Below, piece after piece: positions 8,288-17,486 of a stretch of DNA of 64,000 bases (position 1 is the first letter of the stretch; each line of letters opens with the position of its first letter). The position numbers were made by a program, and so were the translations under genes. The DNA is taken from positions 62,001-126,000 of the forward strand of contig NZ_KB903254.1 of NCBI RefSeq assembly GCF_000379685.1, in the 5' to 3' direction. Source of the DNA: Catelliglobosispora koreensis DSM 44566 (GTDB taxonomy: Bacteria; Actinomycetota; Actinomycetes; Mycobacteriales; Micromonosporaceae). Below the pieces are notes generated by a model that was not told the origin of the DNA, searched no databases, and worked only from the letters and a program-made list of their open reading frames with translations.

Positions 8288-8971
8288 ATGGCACGTGCCT
8301 GGTCATACGGTGAAGGCGTGATTGACGTGGTGCTTCCATGCCTGGACGAGGCAGCCGCCCTGCCCGGAGTACTAGCCGGACTGCCGGACGGCTACCGCGC
8401 GATTGTCGCCGACAACGGCTCGTCTGACGGGTCACCCGAGGTCGCCGCCGCCCTGGGGGCGAAGGTCATTCACGTACCGCAGCGAGGCTTTGGCGCGGCC
8501 GTGCACGCCGGGCTGTGTGCCGCGACTTCGGGGCTGGTGTGCATTGTGGACGCCGACGGCTCCCTCGACCTGACTCAGCTGCCCCGCGTGACAGGCCCCA
8601 TCCTGGACGGGACGGCGGATCTGGTGCTGGGCAGGCGCCGGCCTGCGGCCAAGGGCGTGTGGCCACTACATGCTCAGTGGGGTAATGCCGTTTTGGCTAG
8701 GCGCTTGCGGCGTGCTGCCGGAGTGGACGTTCATGATCTCGGGCCGATGCGGGCCGCCAGACGGGAAGCGCTTCTGGGTTTGGGTATGCGGGACAGACGT
8801 TTCGGGTACCCCCTGGAAATGGTTTTGCTGGCAGGCAGGGCTGGCTGGCGCGTGTCCGAAGTGGATGTCGACTACCTGCCCCGCGCGGCGGGCACGAAGT
8901 CAAAAGTCACCGGGACTTTCAGCGGCACTCTCCGGGCGGTGCGCGACATGTCCAGGGTGCTCGCCGGATGA
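8288..8971 (+). CDS. Family 2 glycosyltransferase
   Basis: GT-A glycosyltransferase of about 220 aa, similar to dolichol-phosphate-mannose-synthase-like enzymes. It has VVLPCLDEAAALPGVL, the nucleotide site VADNGSSDGS and the DxD-type metal site CIVDADGSLDL. No transmembrane segment is visible. The ATG at 8288 follows AAGGA by 3 bp; a GTG at 8318 (VIDVVLPCLDEA) would match the family N-terminus better, so the start is uncertain. It heads an operon whose genes overlap by 4 bp. The next gene, DUF2064, is a common partner. Confidence 0.85.
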   Translation: MARAWSYGEGVIDVVLPCLDEAAALPGVLAGLPDGYRAIVADNGSSDGSPEVAAALGAKVIHVPQRGFGAAVHAGLCAATSGLVCIVDADGSLDLTQLPRVTGPILDGTADLVLGRRRPAAKGVWPLHAQWGNAVLARRLRRAAGVDVHDLGPMRAARREALLGLGMRDRRFGYPLEMVLLAGRAGWRVSEVDVDYLPRAAGTKSKVTGTFSGTLRAVRDMSRVLAG

Positions 8972-9594
8972 ACATCCAATATCTCGTCGTGGCCAAGCAG
9001 CCGGTGCCGGGCAAGGTCAAAACGCGGCTGTGCCCACCATGCAGCCCTCAGCAGGCGGCCAGGATCGCGGCGGCCGCGCTGGCCGACACGATCGACGCGG
9101 TCGGGGCAGCACCCGCGTACCGGCGGGTGTTGCTGCTTGACGGGCAATCACCACGCCCGCCCGGCTGGACGGTAATCGCCCAGCAAGGCAATGGCTTGGG
9201 TGAACGGCTAGCCAACGGCTTCCAATCCGCCGATAGCGCCGGTGTGCCAGCGATTCTGGTGGGAATGGACACGCCTCAGCTGACCGCCGGCATGCTTGAG
9301 GGTGCCGCCGCGCAGCTGTCGATTGCCGACGCTGTCCTCGGGCTAGCCGAAGATGGCGGCTGGTGGCTGCTAGGTCTCAACGACCCACGGCACGCCGCGG
9401 TGCTGGCGACCGTGCCAATGTCTCAGCGCGACACCGGTGAGCTGACCCTCAAAGCCCTTATCGGGCTTGGGCTTTCCGTTGCGCACTGCCCCATGTTACG
9501 CGACGTCGACACCGTCGCAGACCTGCCCTATGTCGCGCAACAGTGTCCTGCAAGCCGGTTCACCGCCACCGTGAAGAGCCTGGAGCTGAGGTGA
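8968..9594 (+). CDS. DUF2064 / TIGR04282-type nucleotidyl- or glycosyltransferase
   Basis: A 208-aa protein with a nucleotide-sugar transferase fold: YLVVAKQPVPGKVKTRL at the N-terminus (the KxPxxGxxKTRL motif of the family), ILVGMDTPQLTAGML and GLAEDGGWWLLGL. Relatives are named TIGR04282, sometimes annotated as arsenosugar-biosynthesis transferases, but no ArsM/ArsS gene is present here and that role is not supported. The start ATG overlaps the upstream stop (ATGA), and its own stop overlaps the next GTG. It probably works with the GT2 protein on the same product. Confidence 0.8.
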   Translation: MNIQYLVVAKQPVPGKVKTRLCPPCSPQQAARIAAAALADTIDAVGAAPAYRRVLLLDGQSPRPPGWTVIAQQGNGLGERLANGFQSADSAGVPAILVGMDTPQLTAGMLEGAAAQLSIADAVLGLAEDGGWWLLGLNDPRHAAVLATVPMSQRDTGELTLKALIGLGLSVAHCPMLRDVDTVADLPYVAQQCPASRFTATVKSLELR

Positions 9595-10241
9595 AAGCAG
9601 CACTCGCGGTCTTCGGGCAGGCACTGGCGCACGCTGCCAGCGGCCAGGACTCCATTGTGGACTTCACCTCCATCACCGGGGACACGCTGGCACGTATGAA
9701 CGCCGCCGACTGGTACAGCGACTCTAGGCCCGGGGATGACGCTCTACTTGAACCGTGCCATGCGTCCACATTGGATGTTGGCTGCGGCCCAGGGAGGCTC
9801 GTGACCGCCCTCGCGAGCCGTGGCGTCGCCGCGTTGGGTATCGACATCAGTGCCGAAGCGGTAACCGAGGCACTCGGCCGGCGTGCGGCCGCACGGCTAT
9901 GCGACGTGTTCGCCGATGTTCCCGACGCCGGATGGTGGGGACACGCCGTGCTGGCCGATGGAAACATCGGAATCGGAGGTCATCCGGTGCGGCTGCTGTG
10001 TCGTTGTGCGGCCTTGCTGCGGCCGGGTGGAACCATCGTCGCCGAAACCAGCGCTCCCGGATCGGGTAGCTGGCGGCATCCGGTCCGGCTACGGCACAAC
10101 GGATTTGACAGTCCTCCCTTTTGGTGGGCGGCTGTGGCCGCCGATGACATACCCGCGGTCGCCCGTGAGGCGAACCTGACCGTTGCGCGGCAATGGGCTG
10201 CGACCGGCCGCTGGTTCGCCGAGCTGCTCCCGCAAACCTAG
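9591..10241 (+). CDS. Class I SAM-dependent methyltransferase
   Basis: A 216-aa Rossmann methyltransferase with motif I in STLDVGCGPGRLVTAL, the acidic end of strand 2 in LGIDISAEAV, and LRPGGTIVAETSAPG as the post-IV strand. The N-terminal 60 residues form a helical cap (FTSITGDTLARMNAADWYSD). The GTG at 9591 overlaps the preceding stop as GTGA. It sits between DUF2064 and MTA phosphorylase. The substrate is not evident. Confidence 0.82.
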   Translation: MKAALAVFGQALAHAASGQDSIVDFTSITGDTLARMNAADWYSDSRPGDDALLEPCHASTLDVGCGPGRLVTALASRGVAALGIDISAEAVTEALGRRAAARLCDVFADVPDAGWWGHAVLADGNIGIGGHPVRLLCRCAALLRPGGTIVAETSAPGSGSWRHPVRLRHNGFDSPPFWWAAVAADDIPAVAREANLTVARQWAATGRWFAELLPQT

Positions 10242-10249
10242 GAGACACC

Positions 10250-11050
10250 ATGCATGCAGACATCGCGATCATCGGCGGATCCGGGCTCTACGAGCTCTTC
10301 GGCGATGGCGCCACCGAACACAAGCTGACCACACCATACGGGGAACCGTCCGCAGCGATCACGATCGCGCAAGTGGCCGGCCGGCCCGTAGCCTTTCTCC
10401 CCCGCCATGGTGTCGGGCACCGTTTCCCTGCCCACGTCATCCCGTACCGGGCCAACATGTGGGCACTGAGGTCCGTAGGCGTGCGGCAGATCATCGCCCC
10501 ATGCGCCGTGGGTGGACTGCAATCACATCTAGGTGCCGGCCATTTCGTGGTACCCGATCAGCTCGCCGATCACACGAGCGGGCGCCAGCACACCTTCTAT
10601 GACACCGGTGCCGTGCACATCAACTTCGCTGACCCCTACTGCAACCGCCTCCGCGGGTCCATCGTGGACACTGCTCTTGATGCCGGGCTCCCGGTTACCG
10701 CCGAAGGCACCATGGTCGTCATCAACGGCCCACGGTTTTCCACCCGTGCCGAGTCCCAAACCTATGCCGCACAAGGCGGAACGGTCATCAACATGACCGG
10801 GACGCCAGAAGCCGCTCTGGCACGCGAACTGGCCATGTGCTACGCCACGATCGCCCTGGTCACCGACCTCGACGCCGGAGTGCAAGGCGACCATGGGGTA
10901 ACGCAGGAGGAGGTGTTCCGCGTCTTCGCCGAAAATACTGCCGCCTTGAAAACTGTGCTGCTGCAGGCTATCGCCACAATCAGCACCACGCGCGGCTGCA
11001 CCTGCGGATCGGCGCTCGACGGCATGACACTACCTTTCGACCTGCCATGA
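10250..11050 (+). CDS. mtnP: S-methyl-5'-thioadenosine phosphorylase
   Basis: A 266-aa trimeric-type purine nucleoside phosphorylase that cleaves 5'-methylthioadenosine (or a related nucleoside) with phosphate to adenine and a ribose-1-phosphate derivative. It has IAIIGGSGLYEL, PRHGVGHRFPAHVIPYRANM, VVINGPRFSTRAES and NMTGTPEAALARELAMCY, all typical of MTAP. The start ATG has AGGAG immediately upstream. Its position in a glycosyltransferase/methyltransferase operon suggests it may clear a SAM-derived nucleoside from that pathway. It overlaps the next gene by ATGA. Confidence 0.9.
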   Translation: MHADIAIIGGSGLYELFGDGATEHKLTTPYGEPSAAITIAQVAGRPVAFLPRHGVGHRFPAHVIPYRANMWALRSVGVRQIIAPCAVGGLQSHLGAGHFVVPDQLADHTSGRQHTFYDTGAVHINFADPYCNRLRGSIVDTALDAGLPVTAEGTMVVINGPRFSTRAESQTYAAQGGTVINMTGTPEAALARELAMCYATIALVTDLDAGVQGDHGVTQEEVFRVFAENTAALKTVLLQAIATISTTRGCTCGSALDGMTLPFDLP

Positions 11051-12390
11051 AACACACCGTCGCAGCGGCCGCATGCCTTGGCGCACTTGGGCTTTGTTTC
11101 TGGTGGCTGGTCCATCCCGCTACCTGGCATGGCCCTACCACATGGTATGTGCTCATGGCAGCCAGCTGGCTCCTTTTCGCCGGCGGTGCCTGGCTGATAC
11201 GCAAGGCACCACGCAAGAACGCGGTGGCGCTCATTCTTGTTGGGGCTGCCGGGTTGCCGCTTGCGGCCGGGTTCGCCCCGCCACGCAGCAGCGACGATCT
11301 CTACCGCTACATCTGGGACGGCCGTGTGCAAGCCGAAGGCGTCAGCCCTTACACCTATGCGCCAGCCGCCCCAGAGCTGGCGAGGCTGCGCGACGATTTC
11401 CTTTGGCCCGCCGAGTCGCCGTGGTGCGTCAGTCCGGAAACACCCGGCGTGGTACCGGGTTGTTCGCTGATCAACCGGCCCACCGTGCCCACCATTTACC
11501 CACCGGCCGCACAGGCCTACTTCCTTGCTGTCCAGGCACTTTCACCACCAGGTACGCGGGAACGCCCAGTCCAGTTCTCGGCCGGACTCGCGGTCCTGGC
11601 TATAGCGGTCCTACTCGTGTGGCTGCTGCCTAAAGCCGGAGCCGACCCACGTACAGCCGCACTATGGGCCTGGTGCCCCCTCGTAGCATTAGAAGCCGGA
11701 AACAACGCGCACCTTGATGTGGTCAGCACCCTGTTCGCCGTGGCCGCGTTACTGGCAGCCGCACTCGCCAAAACCTGGCGCGGCACCGTCGCCGGCGGGG
11801 TGCTGATCGGGCTGGCTGTCGCAACGAAATTCACACCGGCGCTCACCGGCCCCTCGCTACTGCGCCGCCGCCCACTCATCGTGGCGGCCACCGCTGCGCT
11901 GACGGTGACGCTGCTATACGTGCCACACGTGCTGGCTAACGGCTCGAAGGTGCTCGGCTACCTCCCGGACTACCTTGTGGGCGAAGGTTATGACACGGGA
12001 ACCCGGTTTGCGTTGCTGGCACTAGTGCTTCCCCCATCGGCAAGCCTTGCCGCCGCGGCTGCAATCCTTCTCGCTACGGCCGCTCTTGCCTGGTGGCGCA
12101 CCAACCCGGACAGGCCATGGCATACCGCCACCATCATGACTGGAGCCTTTCTACTCGTGGCTACACCAGGATATTCGTGGTACACCATCCTCCTCATCGC
12201 CTTGGCCGCCATGAGCGACCGGCCAGAGTGGATCGCCATTGGCGTCGCCGGTTACGTTGCGCAGTATTCCAGCAACCTGCAGCTCGACGGGTTCGGTGCG
12301 CTGCAGCTCGGCTACGGCAGCGCTCTGCTCGTCGTCGTTGTCATCACCGCCCTGCGCCACTTCACTTCTCGGAGGCCAGCTGTCGCATGA
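11047..12390 (+). CDS. Polytopic membrane glycosyltransferase (GT-C, GT87/MptB-like)
   Basis: A 447-aa protein with about 11-12 hydrophobic helices. The first extracytoplasmic loop carries SSDDLYRYIWDGRVQAEG with the Asp pair typical of GT-C polyprenyl-phosphate-dependent mannosyltransferases. It continues with SPYTYAPAAP and PTIYPPAAQAYF. AGNNAHLDV and VATKFTPAL fit the GT87 family. It should transfer a lipid-linked sugar on the outer membrane face, and the GT2 enzyme of the operon could make that donor. ATGA overlaps occur on both sides. Confidence 0.78.
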   Translation: MKHTVAAAACLGALGLCFWWLVHPATWHGPTTWYVLMAASWLLFAGGAWLIRKAPRKNAVALILVGAAGLPLAAGFAPPRSSDDLYRYIWDGRVQAEGVSPYTYAPAAPELARLRDDFLWPAESPWCVSPETPGVVPGCSLINRPTVPTIYPPAAQAYFLAVQALSPPGTRERPVQFSAGLAVLAIAVLLVWLLPKAGADPRTAALWAWCPLVALEAGNNAHLDVVSTLFAVAALLAAALAKTWRGTVAGGVLIGLAVATKFTPALTGPSLLRRRPLIVAATAALTVTLLYVPHVLANGSKVLGYLPDYLVGEGYDTGTRFALLALVLPPSASLAAAAAILLATAALAWWRTNPDRPWHTATIMTGAFLLVATPGYSWYTILLIALAAMSDRPEWIAIGVAGYVAQYSSNLQLDGFGALQLGYGSALLVVVVITALRHFTSRRPAVA

Positions 12391-13502
12391 AGAAGTTCAC
12401 CTCGCTGCTGCGCAGTGCCAAACTGACCAGCCAGCTCGGCCTCATGGCCACGGCAGCCATCACCATATGTTTTGTCACCGGCTACATCAGCCACGCCATC
12501 CAGCAGCCGCCATGGTGGTTCACCTGGCCGTCGCGTCCGGTCAATCTGTACCGGGTCACTCAGGGCCTGCATATCATCACCGGTGTCGCCGCCATCCCTT
12601 TGGTAACCGCGAAACTGTGGTCGGTGTACCCGAAACTGTTTCGCTGGCCGCCGGTACGCGACGCGGCTCACGCCTTGGAACGCGCCAGTCTCGCCGTGCT
12701 GGTCGCCTCCGTGTTGTTTCAGCTGTTTTCCGGACTGCTCAACATTTTCCGCTGGTACCAGCCGATGGGTTTTTTCTTCACCGTGGCCCACTATTGGACC
12801 GCCTGGGCCGTCGCCGGGTCGGTGCTTGTCCACATTGGAGTCAAACTGCCCATCATCCAGCGAGCCCTGCGCAGCAAACCACGTCGCGAACCCGTCACAG
12901 GAGGACTGTCACGTCGTGGGCTGATAGCCACCGTCGCCGCGACCGCCGGGGCGATCGCCGTATCGTTTGCCGGGCAGACCATCCGGCCGTTGGCAGCGGT
13001 CTCGCTACTGGCCCCACGAGACCCGCGCGTAGGATCGCAAGGCCTGCCGGTCAATGGATCCGCTCAAGCCGCCGGAGTCACGGCGGGGGCAACCGATCCC
13101 GGCTACCGCCTTGAGCTCACCGGCCCTAATGGCACACAGCTGTTCACCCTCCAACAGCTGCAAGCCATACCGCAGCACACCGCCAGCCTGCCTATCACCT
13201 GCGTCGAAGGATGGAGCGCCGACGCCACCTGGACCGGCATCCGCATCCGTGACCTCGTGGCCCTCGCCGGAGGCGACGACACCTTCCAGGTCACTGTTAC
13301 GTCGCTCCAGAAAGGCGGCTACAGCCAATCCACCGTCGCCCCAACCCACGCACGCGACCCGCTCACCCTGCTAGCCCTAGGCATTAACGGCGAAACCCTC
13401 AACCTCGACCACGGCTACCCCTGCCGCCTCATCGCTCCCAATCGGCCCGGCGTCATGCAAACCAAATGGATCCGCCGCATCAACGTGGCCAAACCCGCAT
13501 GA
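12387..13502 (+). CDS. Membrane-anchored molybdopterin oxidoreductase (sulfite-oxidase/YedY fold)
   Basis: A 371-aa fusion. Residues 1-165 are a four-helix cytochrome b561-like membrane part (GYISHAIQQPPWWFTWP, GLHIITGVAAIPLVTAKLW) with several His that could bind haem. Then SRRGLIATVAAT precedes another hydrophobic segment, and residues 240-371 form an oxidoreductase molybdopterin domain with the Mo-ligating Cys in LPITCVEGWS and RLIAPNRPGVMQTKWI. The catalytic domain is inferred to face outward. ATGA overlaps tie it to the neighbours. The substrate is unknown. Confidence 0.82.
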   Translation: MKKFTSLLRSAKLTSQLGLMATAAITICFVTGYISHAIQQPPWWFTWPSRPVNLYRVTQGLHIITGVAAIPLVTAKLWSVYPKLFRWPPVRDAAHALERASLAVLVASVLFQLFSGLLNIFRWYQPMGFFFTVAHYWTAWAVAGSVLVHIGVKLPIIQRALRSKPRREPVTGGLSRRGLIATVAATAGAIAVSFAGQTIRPLAAVSLLAPRDPRVGSQGLPVNGSAQAAGVTAGATDPGYRLELTGPNGTQLFTLQQLQAIPQHTASLPITCVEGWSADATWTGIRIRDLVALAGGDDTFQVTVTSLQKGGYSQSTVAPTHARDPLTLLALGINGETLNLDHGYPCRLIAPNRPGVMQTKWIRRINVAKPA

Positions 13503-13912
13503 GCACACGAACCCGGCTCCTGCGCTGGCTGCTGATCGCAGCCGGGTGCGCTGCACTTCTGTACTCACTCGCTGGTGTCGTGCAAAGTCACGACACCCGC
13601 CTGGCCTACTTGCGATTCCTCGCACTCGCTCTAACCGGGCACGAGCTCGTCCTCATACCACTGATCCTCGGTTGCGGTGTCCTTCTAGCACGGCTCACCA
13701 CGGCAAGAACCAGGCCGGTCATCCAAGCAGCCGCCATCGCCACTCTGGCCTTCATCCTCATCGCGCTCCCGGCAATCCTGGGGTACGGGCGAAGCAGCGA
13801 CCTGCCTTCAGCCCTGCCACGCGACTATGGCATGGGCCTGCTCATCATCATCGCCACGATCTGGGCAGCAGCAGGCCTCGCGCTGATCCTCCGGCGGCGT
13901 CCCAAAGTGTGA
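13499..13912 (+). CDS. Four-helix membrane protein
   Basis: A 137-aa protein with hydrophobic segments at about 8-28, 40-62, 72-95 and 107-130, ending in RRRPKV. The start overlaps the oxidoreductase stop (ATGA) and it closes the operon begun at 8288. I recognise no family. It may be a membrane partner of the molybdopterin protein. Confidence 0.65.
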   Translation: MSTRTRLLRWLLIAAGCAALLYSLAGVVQSHDTRLAYLRFLALALTGHELVLIPLILGCGVLLARLTTARTRPVIQAAAIATLAFILIALPAILGYGRSSDLPSALPRDYGMGLLIIIATIWAAAGLALILRRRPKV

Positions 13913-14075
13913 CACCGGCAGCCGACGTGATAAATGGCCCGTTGCCCGCAGGACTTCTGACCGTCCACACCGCATGGGACAGAGCGCATAGCTGATCGAA
14001 TCCATGAGGACATGGCGCAGTGCTACGGTGACTTTGCGCAGCAGTTTCACCACCGAGTGAAGCGGGGGACAATAG

Positions 14076-15314
14076 GTGGGCACGTCTATCGATCTTTCCG
14101 GGATCTACCAGGACTTACACCAGCATCCCGAGCTGTCGCTACAGGAAACCCGCACGGCGGGCCTAGTCGCTGGACATCTGGAAGATTTTGGGTATGAGGT
14201 GACCCCGGGGGTCGGTGGCACCGGTGTGGTTGCGGTGCTGCGCAACGGTGCCGGGCCGGTAGTGCTGCTGCGCGCGGATATGGATGCTCTGCCGGTCAAA
14301 GAAGACACCGGGTTGCCATATGCGAGCACTGTTCGGGCGACCGATCATCTTGGATATGAGGTGCCGGTGATGCATGCGTGCGGCCATGACGTGCATGTCA
14401 CGTGCCTGCTCGGCGCCGCCCAGGCCCTCGCTTCCAGCAAGAGCGCGTGGCAGGGGACGTTGTTGCTGGTGTTCCAGCCAGCCGAGGAACTGGGCCAAGG
14501 CGCGCAGGCGATGATCGACGACGGTCTTTACCAACGGTTCGGCGTTCCAGTTGTCGTTTTAGGACAGCATGTCGCACCGCTACCCGCAGGCATGATCGGC
14601 CTGCGTGCGGGACCATCGTTCGCCGGCTCTGACACCCTGCACGTCGTTATGCACGGCCGCGGGGCGCACGGTTCACGCCCCGAAGTCTCCGTCGACCCGG
14701 TGGTGATGGCGGCGGCGACGGTGATGCGGCTGCAAACCGTGGTCTCCCGCGAAGTCGCCGGAACCGACACCGTTGTGCTCACCATCGGCGCTCTTCGCGC
14801 GGGCACGAAAGAAAACATCATCCCCGACCGTGCCGACCTTCAGCTGACCATCCGCACCTTCGACACCCACGTTCGCGAAACCGTCATGAACGCGATCGAC
14901 CGCATCATTAACGGCGAAGCGGCAACAGCCGGGGCCCCCAAACCTCCAGAGATCGAAAACACGATGTCATTCCCCGCCGTCGTCAACGACCTGCAAGCCG
15001 TCGCGCACACCCGTGCCGCCTTCGACGAAGAGTTCGGCGCGGACCGGATTCTTGACCCTGGCCCCGTGACCGGCAGCGAAGATGTCGGCCTACTCGCTAT
15101 GGCCGCCGATATCCCCTGCGTCTATTGGCTTCTGGGCGGAGCCGACCCGCAGGCATTCGCCGGGCTAACTGATTTCAAGGCAATGGAAAAGATCGTGGCC
15201 CGGCTGCCCTCGAACCACTCGCCTCACTTCGCCCCGGTCATCGAACCAACGCTTCACACCGGAGTGACCGCCCTGATAACTGCCGCGCGCGCTTGGCTTC
15301 CCGTCACCAGCTAA
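14076..15314 (+). CDS. M20 family amidohydrolase (hippurate-hydrolase-like)
   Basis: A 412-aa metallopeptidase-fold amidohydrolase that cleaves N-acyl or N-carbamoyl amino-acid bonds. Visible metal and catalytic motifs are LHQHPELS, VLLRADMDALPV, VMHACGHDVHV and FQPAEELGQGAQAM, with a dimerisation lid around MHGRGAHGSRPE. A late TGSEDVG and SPHF supply the remaining ligands. It starts with GTG at 14076 after GGGGGA and stands alone, 163 bp after the previous operon. The substrate cannot be set from sequence. Confidence 0.88.
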   Translation: MGTSIDLSGIYQDLHQHPELSLQETRTAGLVAGHLEDFGYEVTPGVGGTGVVAVLRNGAGPVVLLRADMDALPVKEDTGLPYASTVRATDHLGYEVPVMHACGHDVHVTCLLGAAQALASSKSAWQGTLLLVFQPAEELGQGAQAMIDDGLYQRFGVPVVVLGQHVAPLPAGMIGLRAGPSFAGSDTLHVVMHGRGAHGSRPEVSVDPVVMAAATVMRLQTVVSREVAGTDTVVLTIGALRAGTKENIIPDRADLQLTIRTFDTHVRETVMNAIDRIINGEAATAGAPKPPEIENTMSFPAVVNDLQAVAHTRAAFDEEFGADRILDPGPVTGSEDVGLLAMAADIPCVYWLLGGADPQAFAGLTDFKAMEKIVARLPSNHSPHFAPVIEPTLHTGVTALITAARAWLPVTS

Positions 15315-15862
15315 TTCACACCACGGCCTACGGTCTGACCGGCTTTGGACCGAGGCACTTGACGCCCGGCGCGAGGTTCCACGGAGCACCGAAACCGCAA
15401 GCGCCCACAGCCATGTGCCTGCCATGAACTGAAGTACGCGTTCAGCGGCAACAAGGCGGCGAACAAGGCACCGAGGCTCGGCACCGTCACCATGAAGGAC
15501 GTGGCCGCAACGGCGGGTGTCTCGGTCGGCACCGTTTCCAACGTCGTCAACCGGCCAGCCATCGTCGAGGAAACCACTCGCAACGCTGTCACCGATGCTA
15601 TGGATGTGGGCGGGTGCCGCAGGCCCGGCGGCGCCGCGTAAACCGGGCGTGCGGGCATTGTTGGCGAAGGCGCTCGCCTCACATGCACATTGAACCCTTC
15701 GACGCTCGGCTGGACAGGCGAAGTCGCGCTAGACCACGCAGTGGCCTGACGGGGCTCCCTCGAATTCAACAGCGCCATCTCGTCCGCAAATGTCACCATC
15801 GGCCAGCCATTACTGCTGGTACTCGGCTTCCCACGCGCTGCAATGGGCGAAGGATCGCCTGT
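15315..15862. other. Gene-poor stretch with a LacI relic
   Basis: Between the M20 gene and the LamG-like gene I find only the LacI-type helix-turn-helix remnant at 15492-15641 and degraded downstream sequence. No promoter, RNA or repeat is clear. Confidence 0.6.
15492..15641 (+). pseudogene. LacI-family regulator remnant
   Basis: The 49-codon frame begins MKDVAATAGVSVGTVSNVV, the DNA-binding helix-turn-helix of LacI/GalR repressors, and continues to the hinge-proximal NRPAIVEETTRNAVTDAM before running out of frame to a TAA. A following frame (RAGIVGEG) resembles the next family segment, so a frameshift plus deletion of the sugar-binding domain is likely. No effector domain remains. Confidence 0.75.
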
Positions 15863-16465
15863 CTATGGCGTAAAAGTGACGGTGATGTCGTCGAAGGAGG
15901 CGGTAGCGAAGGCCGTCTGCAGACCAATCTGACCGCTGGAGGCAAGGGTACTGGTGGCCTGCAGAACGGGGACGCCATCGATGCTGGCCTGAAGCTGGGT
16001 GCCGTGCACGCGCAGGGTCAGGGTGTACCAGACGAGGGTGTCGATGGTGTGTGTGGCGGAGGCCAGTACCGTGACCGCGTGGCCGTTGACGGCGTGCAGC
16101 TGGATTTGGCTATCCGGTAGCAGGGCCAGGCGGTAGTACTTGGACGGCCCACCCGCGCGGGCGAGCAGGCCGATGTGTGAGCCGACCGCGAAGGTGATGG
16201 GTTTGACTCTGGCCTGCACGGTATAAGACGCCCATGTGGCCGTGCCCGTGAACAGGCGAGCGTTTGAGCTGCTGCCCCAGGACTGGCGCAACGCCAGCGT
16301 GCCGTCGGTGACCACGTTCCAGGACCCATCGCCGGTGCTGGACCATCCGGCCAGGTCACCATCTTCAAAATCGTCGCTAAACGCCGCGGCCGCTGCGGCG
16401 CCTGAGACGAGGCTGGCGGCCATGACGGCAACGGCGATGACAGCAATACGGTGCAGGGCAAACAT
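15863..16465 (-). CDS. Secreted LamG/concanavalin-like domain protein
   Basis: A 200-aa exported protein with a signal peptide (MFALHRIAVIAVAVMAASLV, cleavage near AAAAAFSD). It is followed by one jelly-roll domain of the LamG/DUF1080 type: FSDDFEDGDLAGWSSTGDGS, TWASYTVQARVKP, GLLARAGGPSKYYRLALL and GQIGLQTAFATASFDDITV. Such domains bind or accompany polysaccharide-degrading enzymes, but here it stands alone with no catalytic domain. GGGAGG lies 8 bp before the ATG. Confidence 0.78.
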   Translation of the reverse strand: MFALHRIAVIAVAVMAASLVSGAAAAAAFSDDFEDGDLAGWSSTGDGSWNVVTDGTLALRQSWGSSSNARLFTGTATWASYTVQARVKPITFAVGSHIGLLARAGGPSKYYRLALLPDSQIQLHAVNGHAVTVLASATHTIDTLVWYTLTLRVHGTQLQASIDGVPVLQATSTLASSGQIGLQTAFATASFDDITVTFTP

Positions 16466-16879
16466 TTCCCGGCCTCCCAGTCAGTGGCAATTTGCTGCTG
16501 GCACGGCACCACCGGCACAGCATTACGTGACCCCTGGGTGGGATCACCTTCCTGGCGTGCTCGCGGCGGGATAACCGCCCGGCAACAACTACAGCGTCCG
16601 CCCGCTGGGTCGTGTCACGACAGTCGATCCAGGCGCACGTTTGCCCAGGCAGCCGCTGGCGACGCATCACCAGTGCGGTCTGGGAGAAAAGAATTCCTGC
16701 TACGTATGAAACACAGGGCGGCGCTTCAGCGACAGACCTTGCGAACTCCTTTGCCGCGACGTGCGCGAGGAGTTAACAGCTTCTCCATAAATACGGGGTT
16801 TACCAATCTTTCGCCCACATTTAGTATACATCAACCCTTGTCACTGTGACGAGGGTGGATGTCGGCGAAGGAGATCGTT
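16466..16879. other. Divergent intergenic region with AT-rich promoter segment
   Basis: 414 bp between the LamG-like gene (minus) and the DoxX gene (plus). The right part (about 16780-16850) is AT-rich and holds TTTAGTATACATC, a plausible -10 region for the DoxX gene. I see no coding frame with family features and no riboswitch fold I trust. Confidence 0.45.
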
Positions 16880-17317
16880 ATGCGTACCAGTCGTTTTACC
16901 GAGGTGACCACGACTCTGTTCCGGGTCGTTGTCGGGTTGCTGTTCACCTTGCACGGGGCGTCGTCACTGTTCGGGGTGTTCGGCGGAAACCGCGGATCGG
17001 GCCAGGCGGTGGAGTTTGCCTCATGGCCAGGCTGGTGGGCTGCCGCCATCCAGTTCGCCGGCGGGCTCATGGTCCTGGCGGGACTCGGCACGCGGGTCGC
17101 GGCGCTGGTGTGTTCCGGGTCGATGGCGTACGCGTATTTTGTGGTGCACCAGCCGTTGTCGCTGCTGCCCCTCAACAATGGGGGCGAGCTTGCCGCCATG
17201 TTCTGCTGGTCGTTCCTGCTGGTCGCAGCGATCGGCCCGGGCGCCTGGTCGCTAGACGCGCTTCTGTCCGCCCGGAAGACAAACACAGCGCCCATCGCGG
17301 AGCCGGTGGCTTCCTGA
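16880..17317 (+). CDS. DoxX family membrane protein
   Basis: A 145-aa protein with four transmembrane helices typical of DoxX: LFRVVVGLLFTLHGASSLFG, WWAAAIQFAGGLMVLAGLG, VCSGSMAYAYFVVHQP and LAAMFCWSFLLVAAIGPGAW. ATG 16880 is chosen because AAGGAG lies 7 bp upstream; an ATG at 16859 would place that site inside the gene. DoxX proteins are linked to redox and thiol stress, but the exact reaction is not established. It is monocistronic and convergent with the anti-sigma gene. Confidence 0.88.
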   Translation: MRTSRFTEVTTTLFRVVVGLLFTLHGASSLFGVFGGNRGSGQAVEFASWPGWWAAAIQFAGGLMVLAGLGTRVAALVCSGSMAYAYFVVHQPLSLLPLNNGGELAAMFCWSFLLVAAIGPGAWSLDALLSARKTNTAPIAEPVAS

Positions 17318-17486
17318 CCGGCTGGGCCGCAACACTGATGGACCTGTGCCGATGGCGCGAACTCGCCACGGCACAGGTGCACGGGCCAGACCAGCTTGGC
17401 TACACGAGTGGTTGTGGCGCATGGCACGCAACCAGCAGCAACGCTGGCTGAGCGTTTCGCACAAGCCGCACACGATGCAGGGCTTT

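Noticed and set aside
16466-16680. Possible c-di-GMP or c-di-AMP riboswitch (a GGGCAAAC-like motif)
   Set aside because: Only the short motif is present; the second conserved helix and tetraloop receptor could not be found, and one occurrence is simply the LamG gene start.
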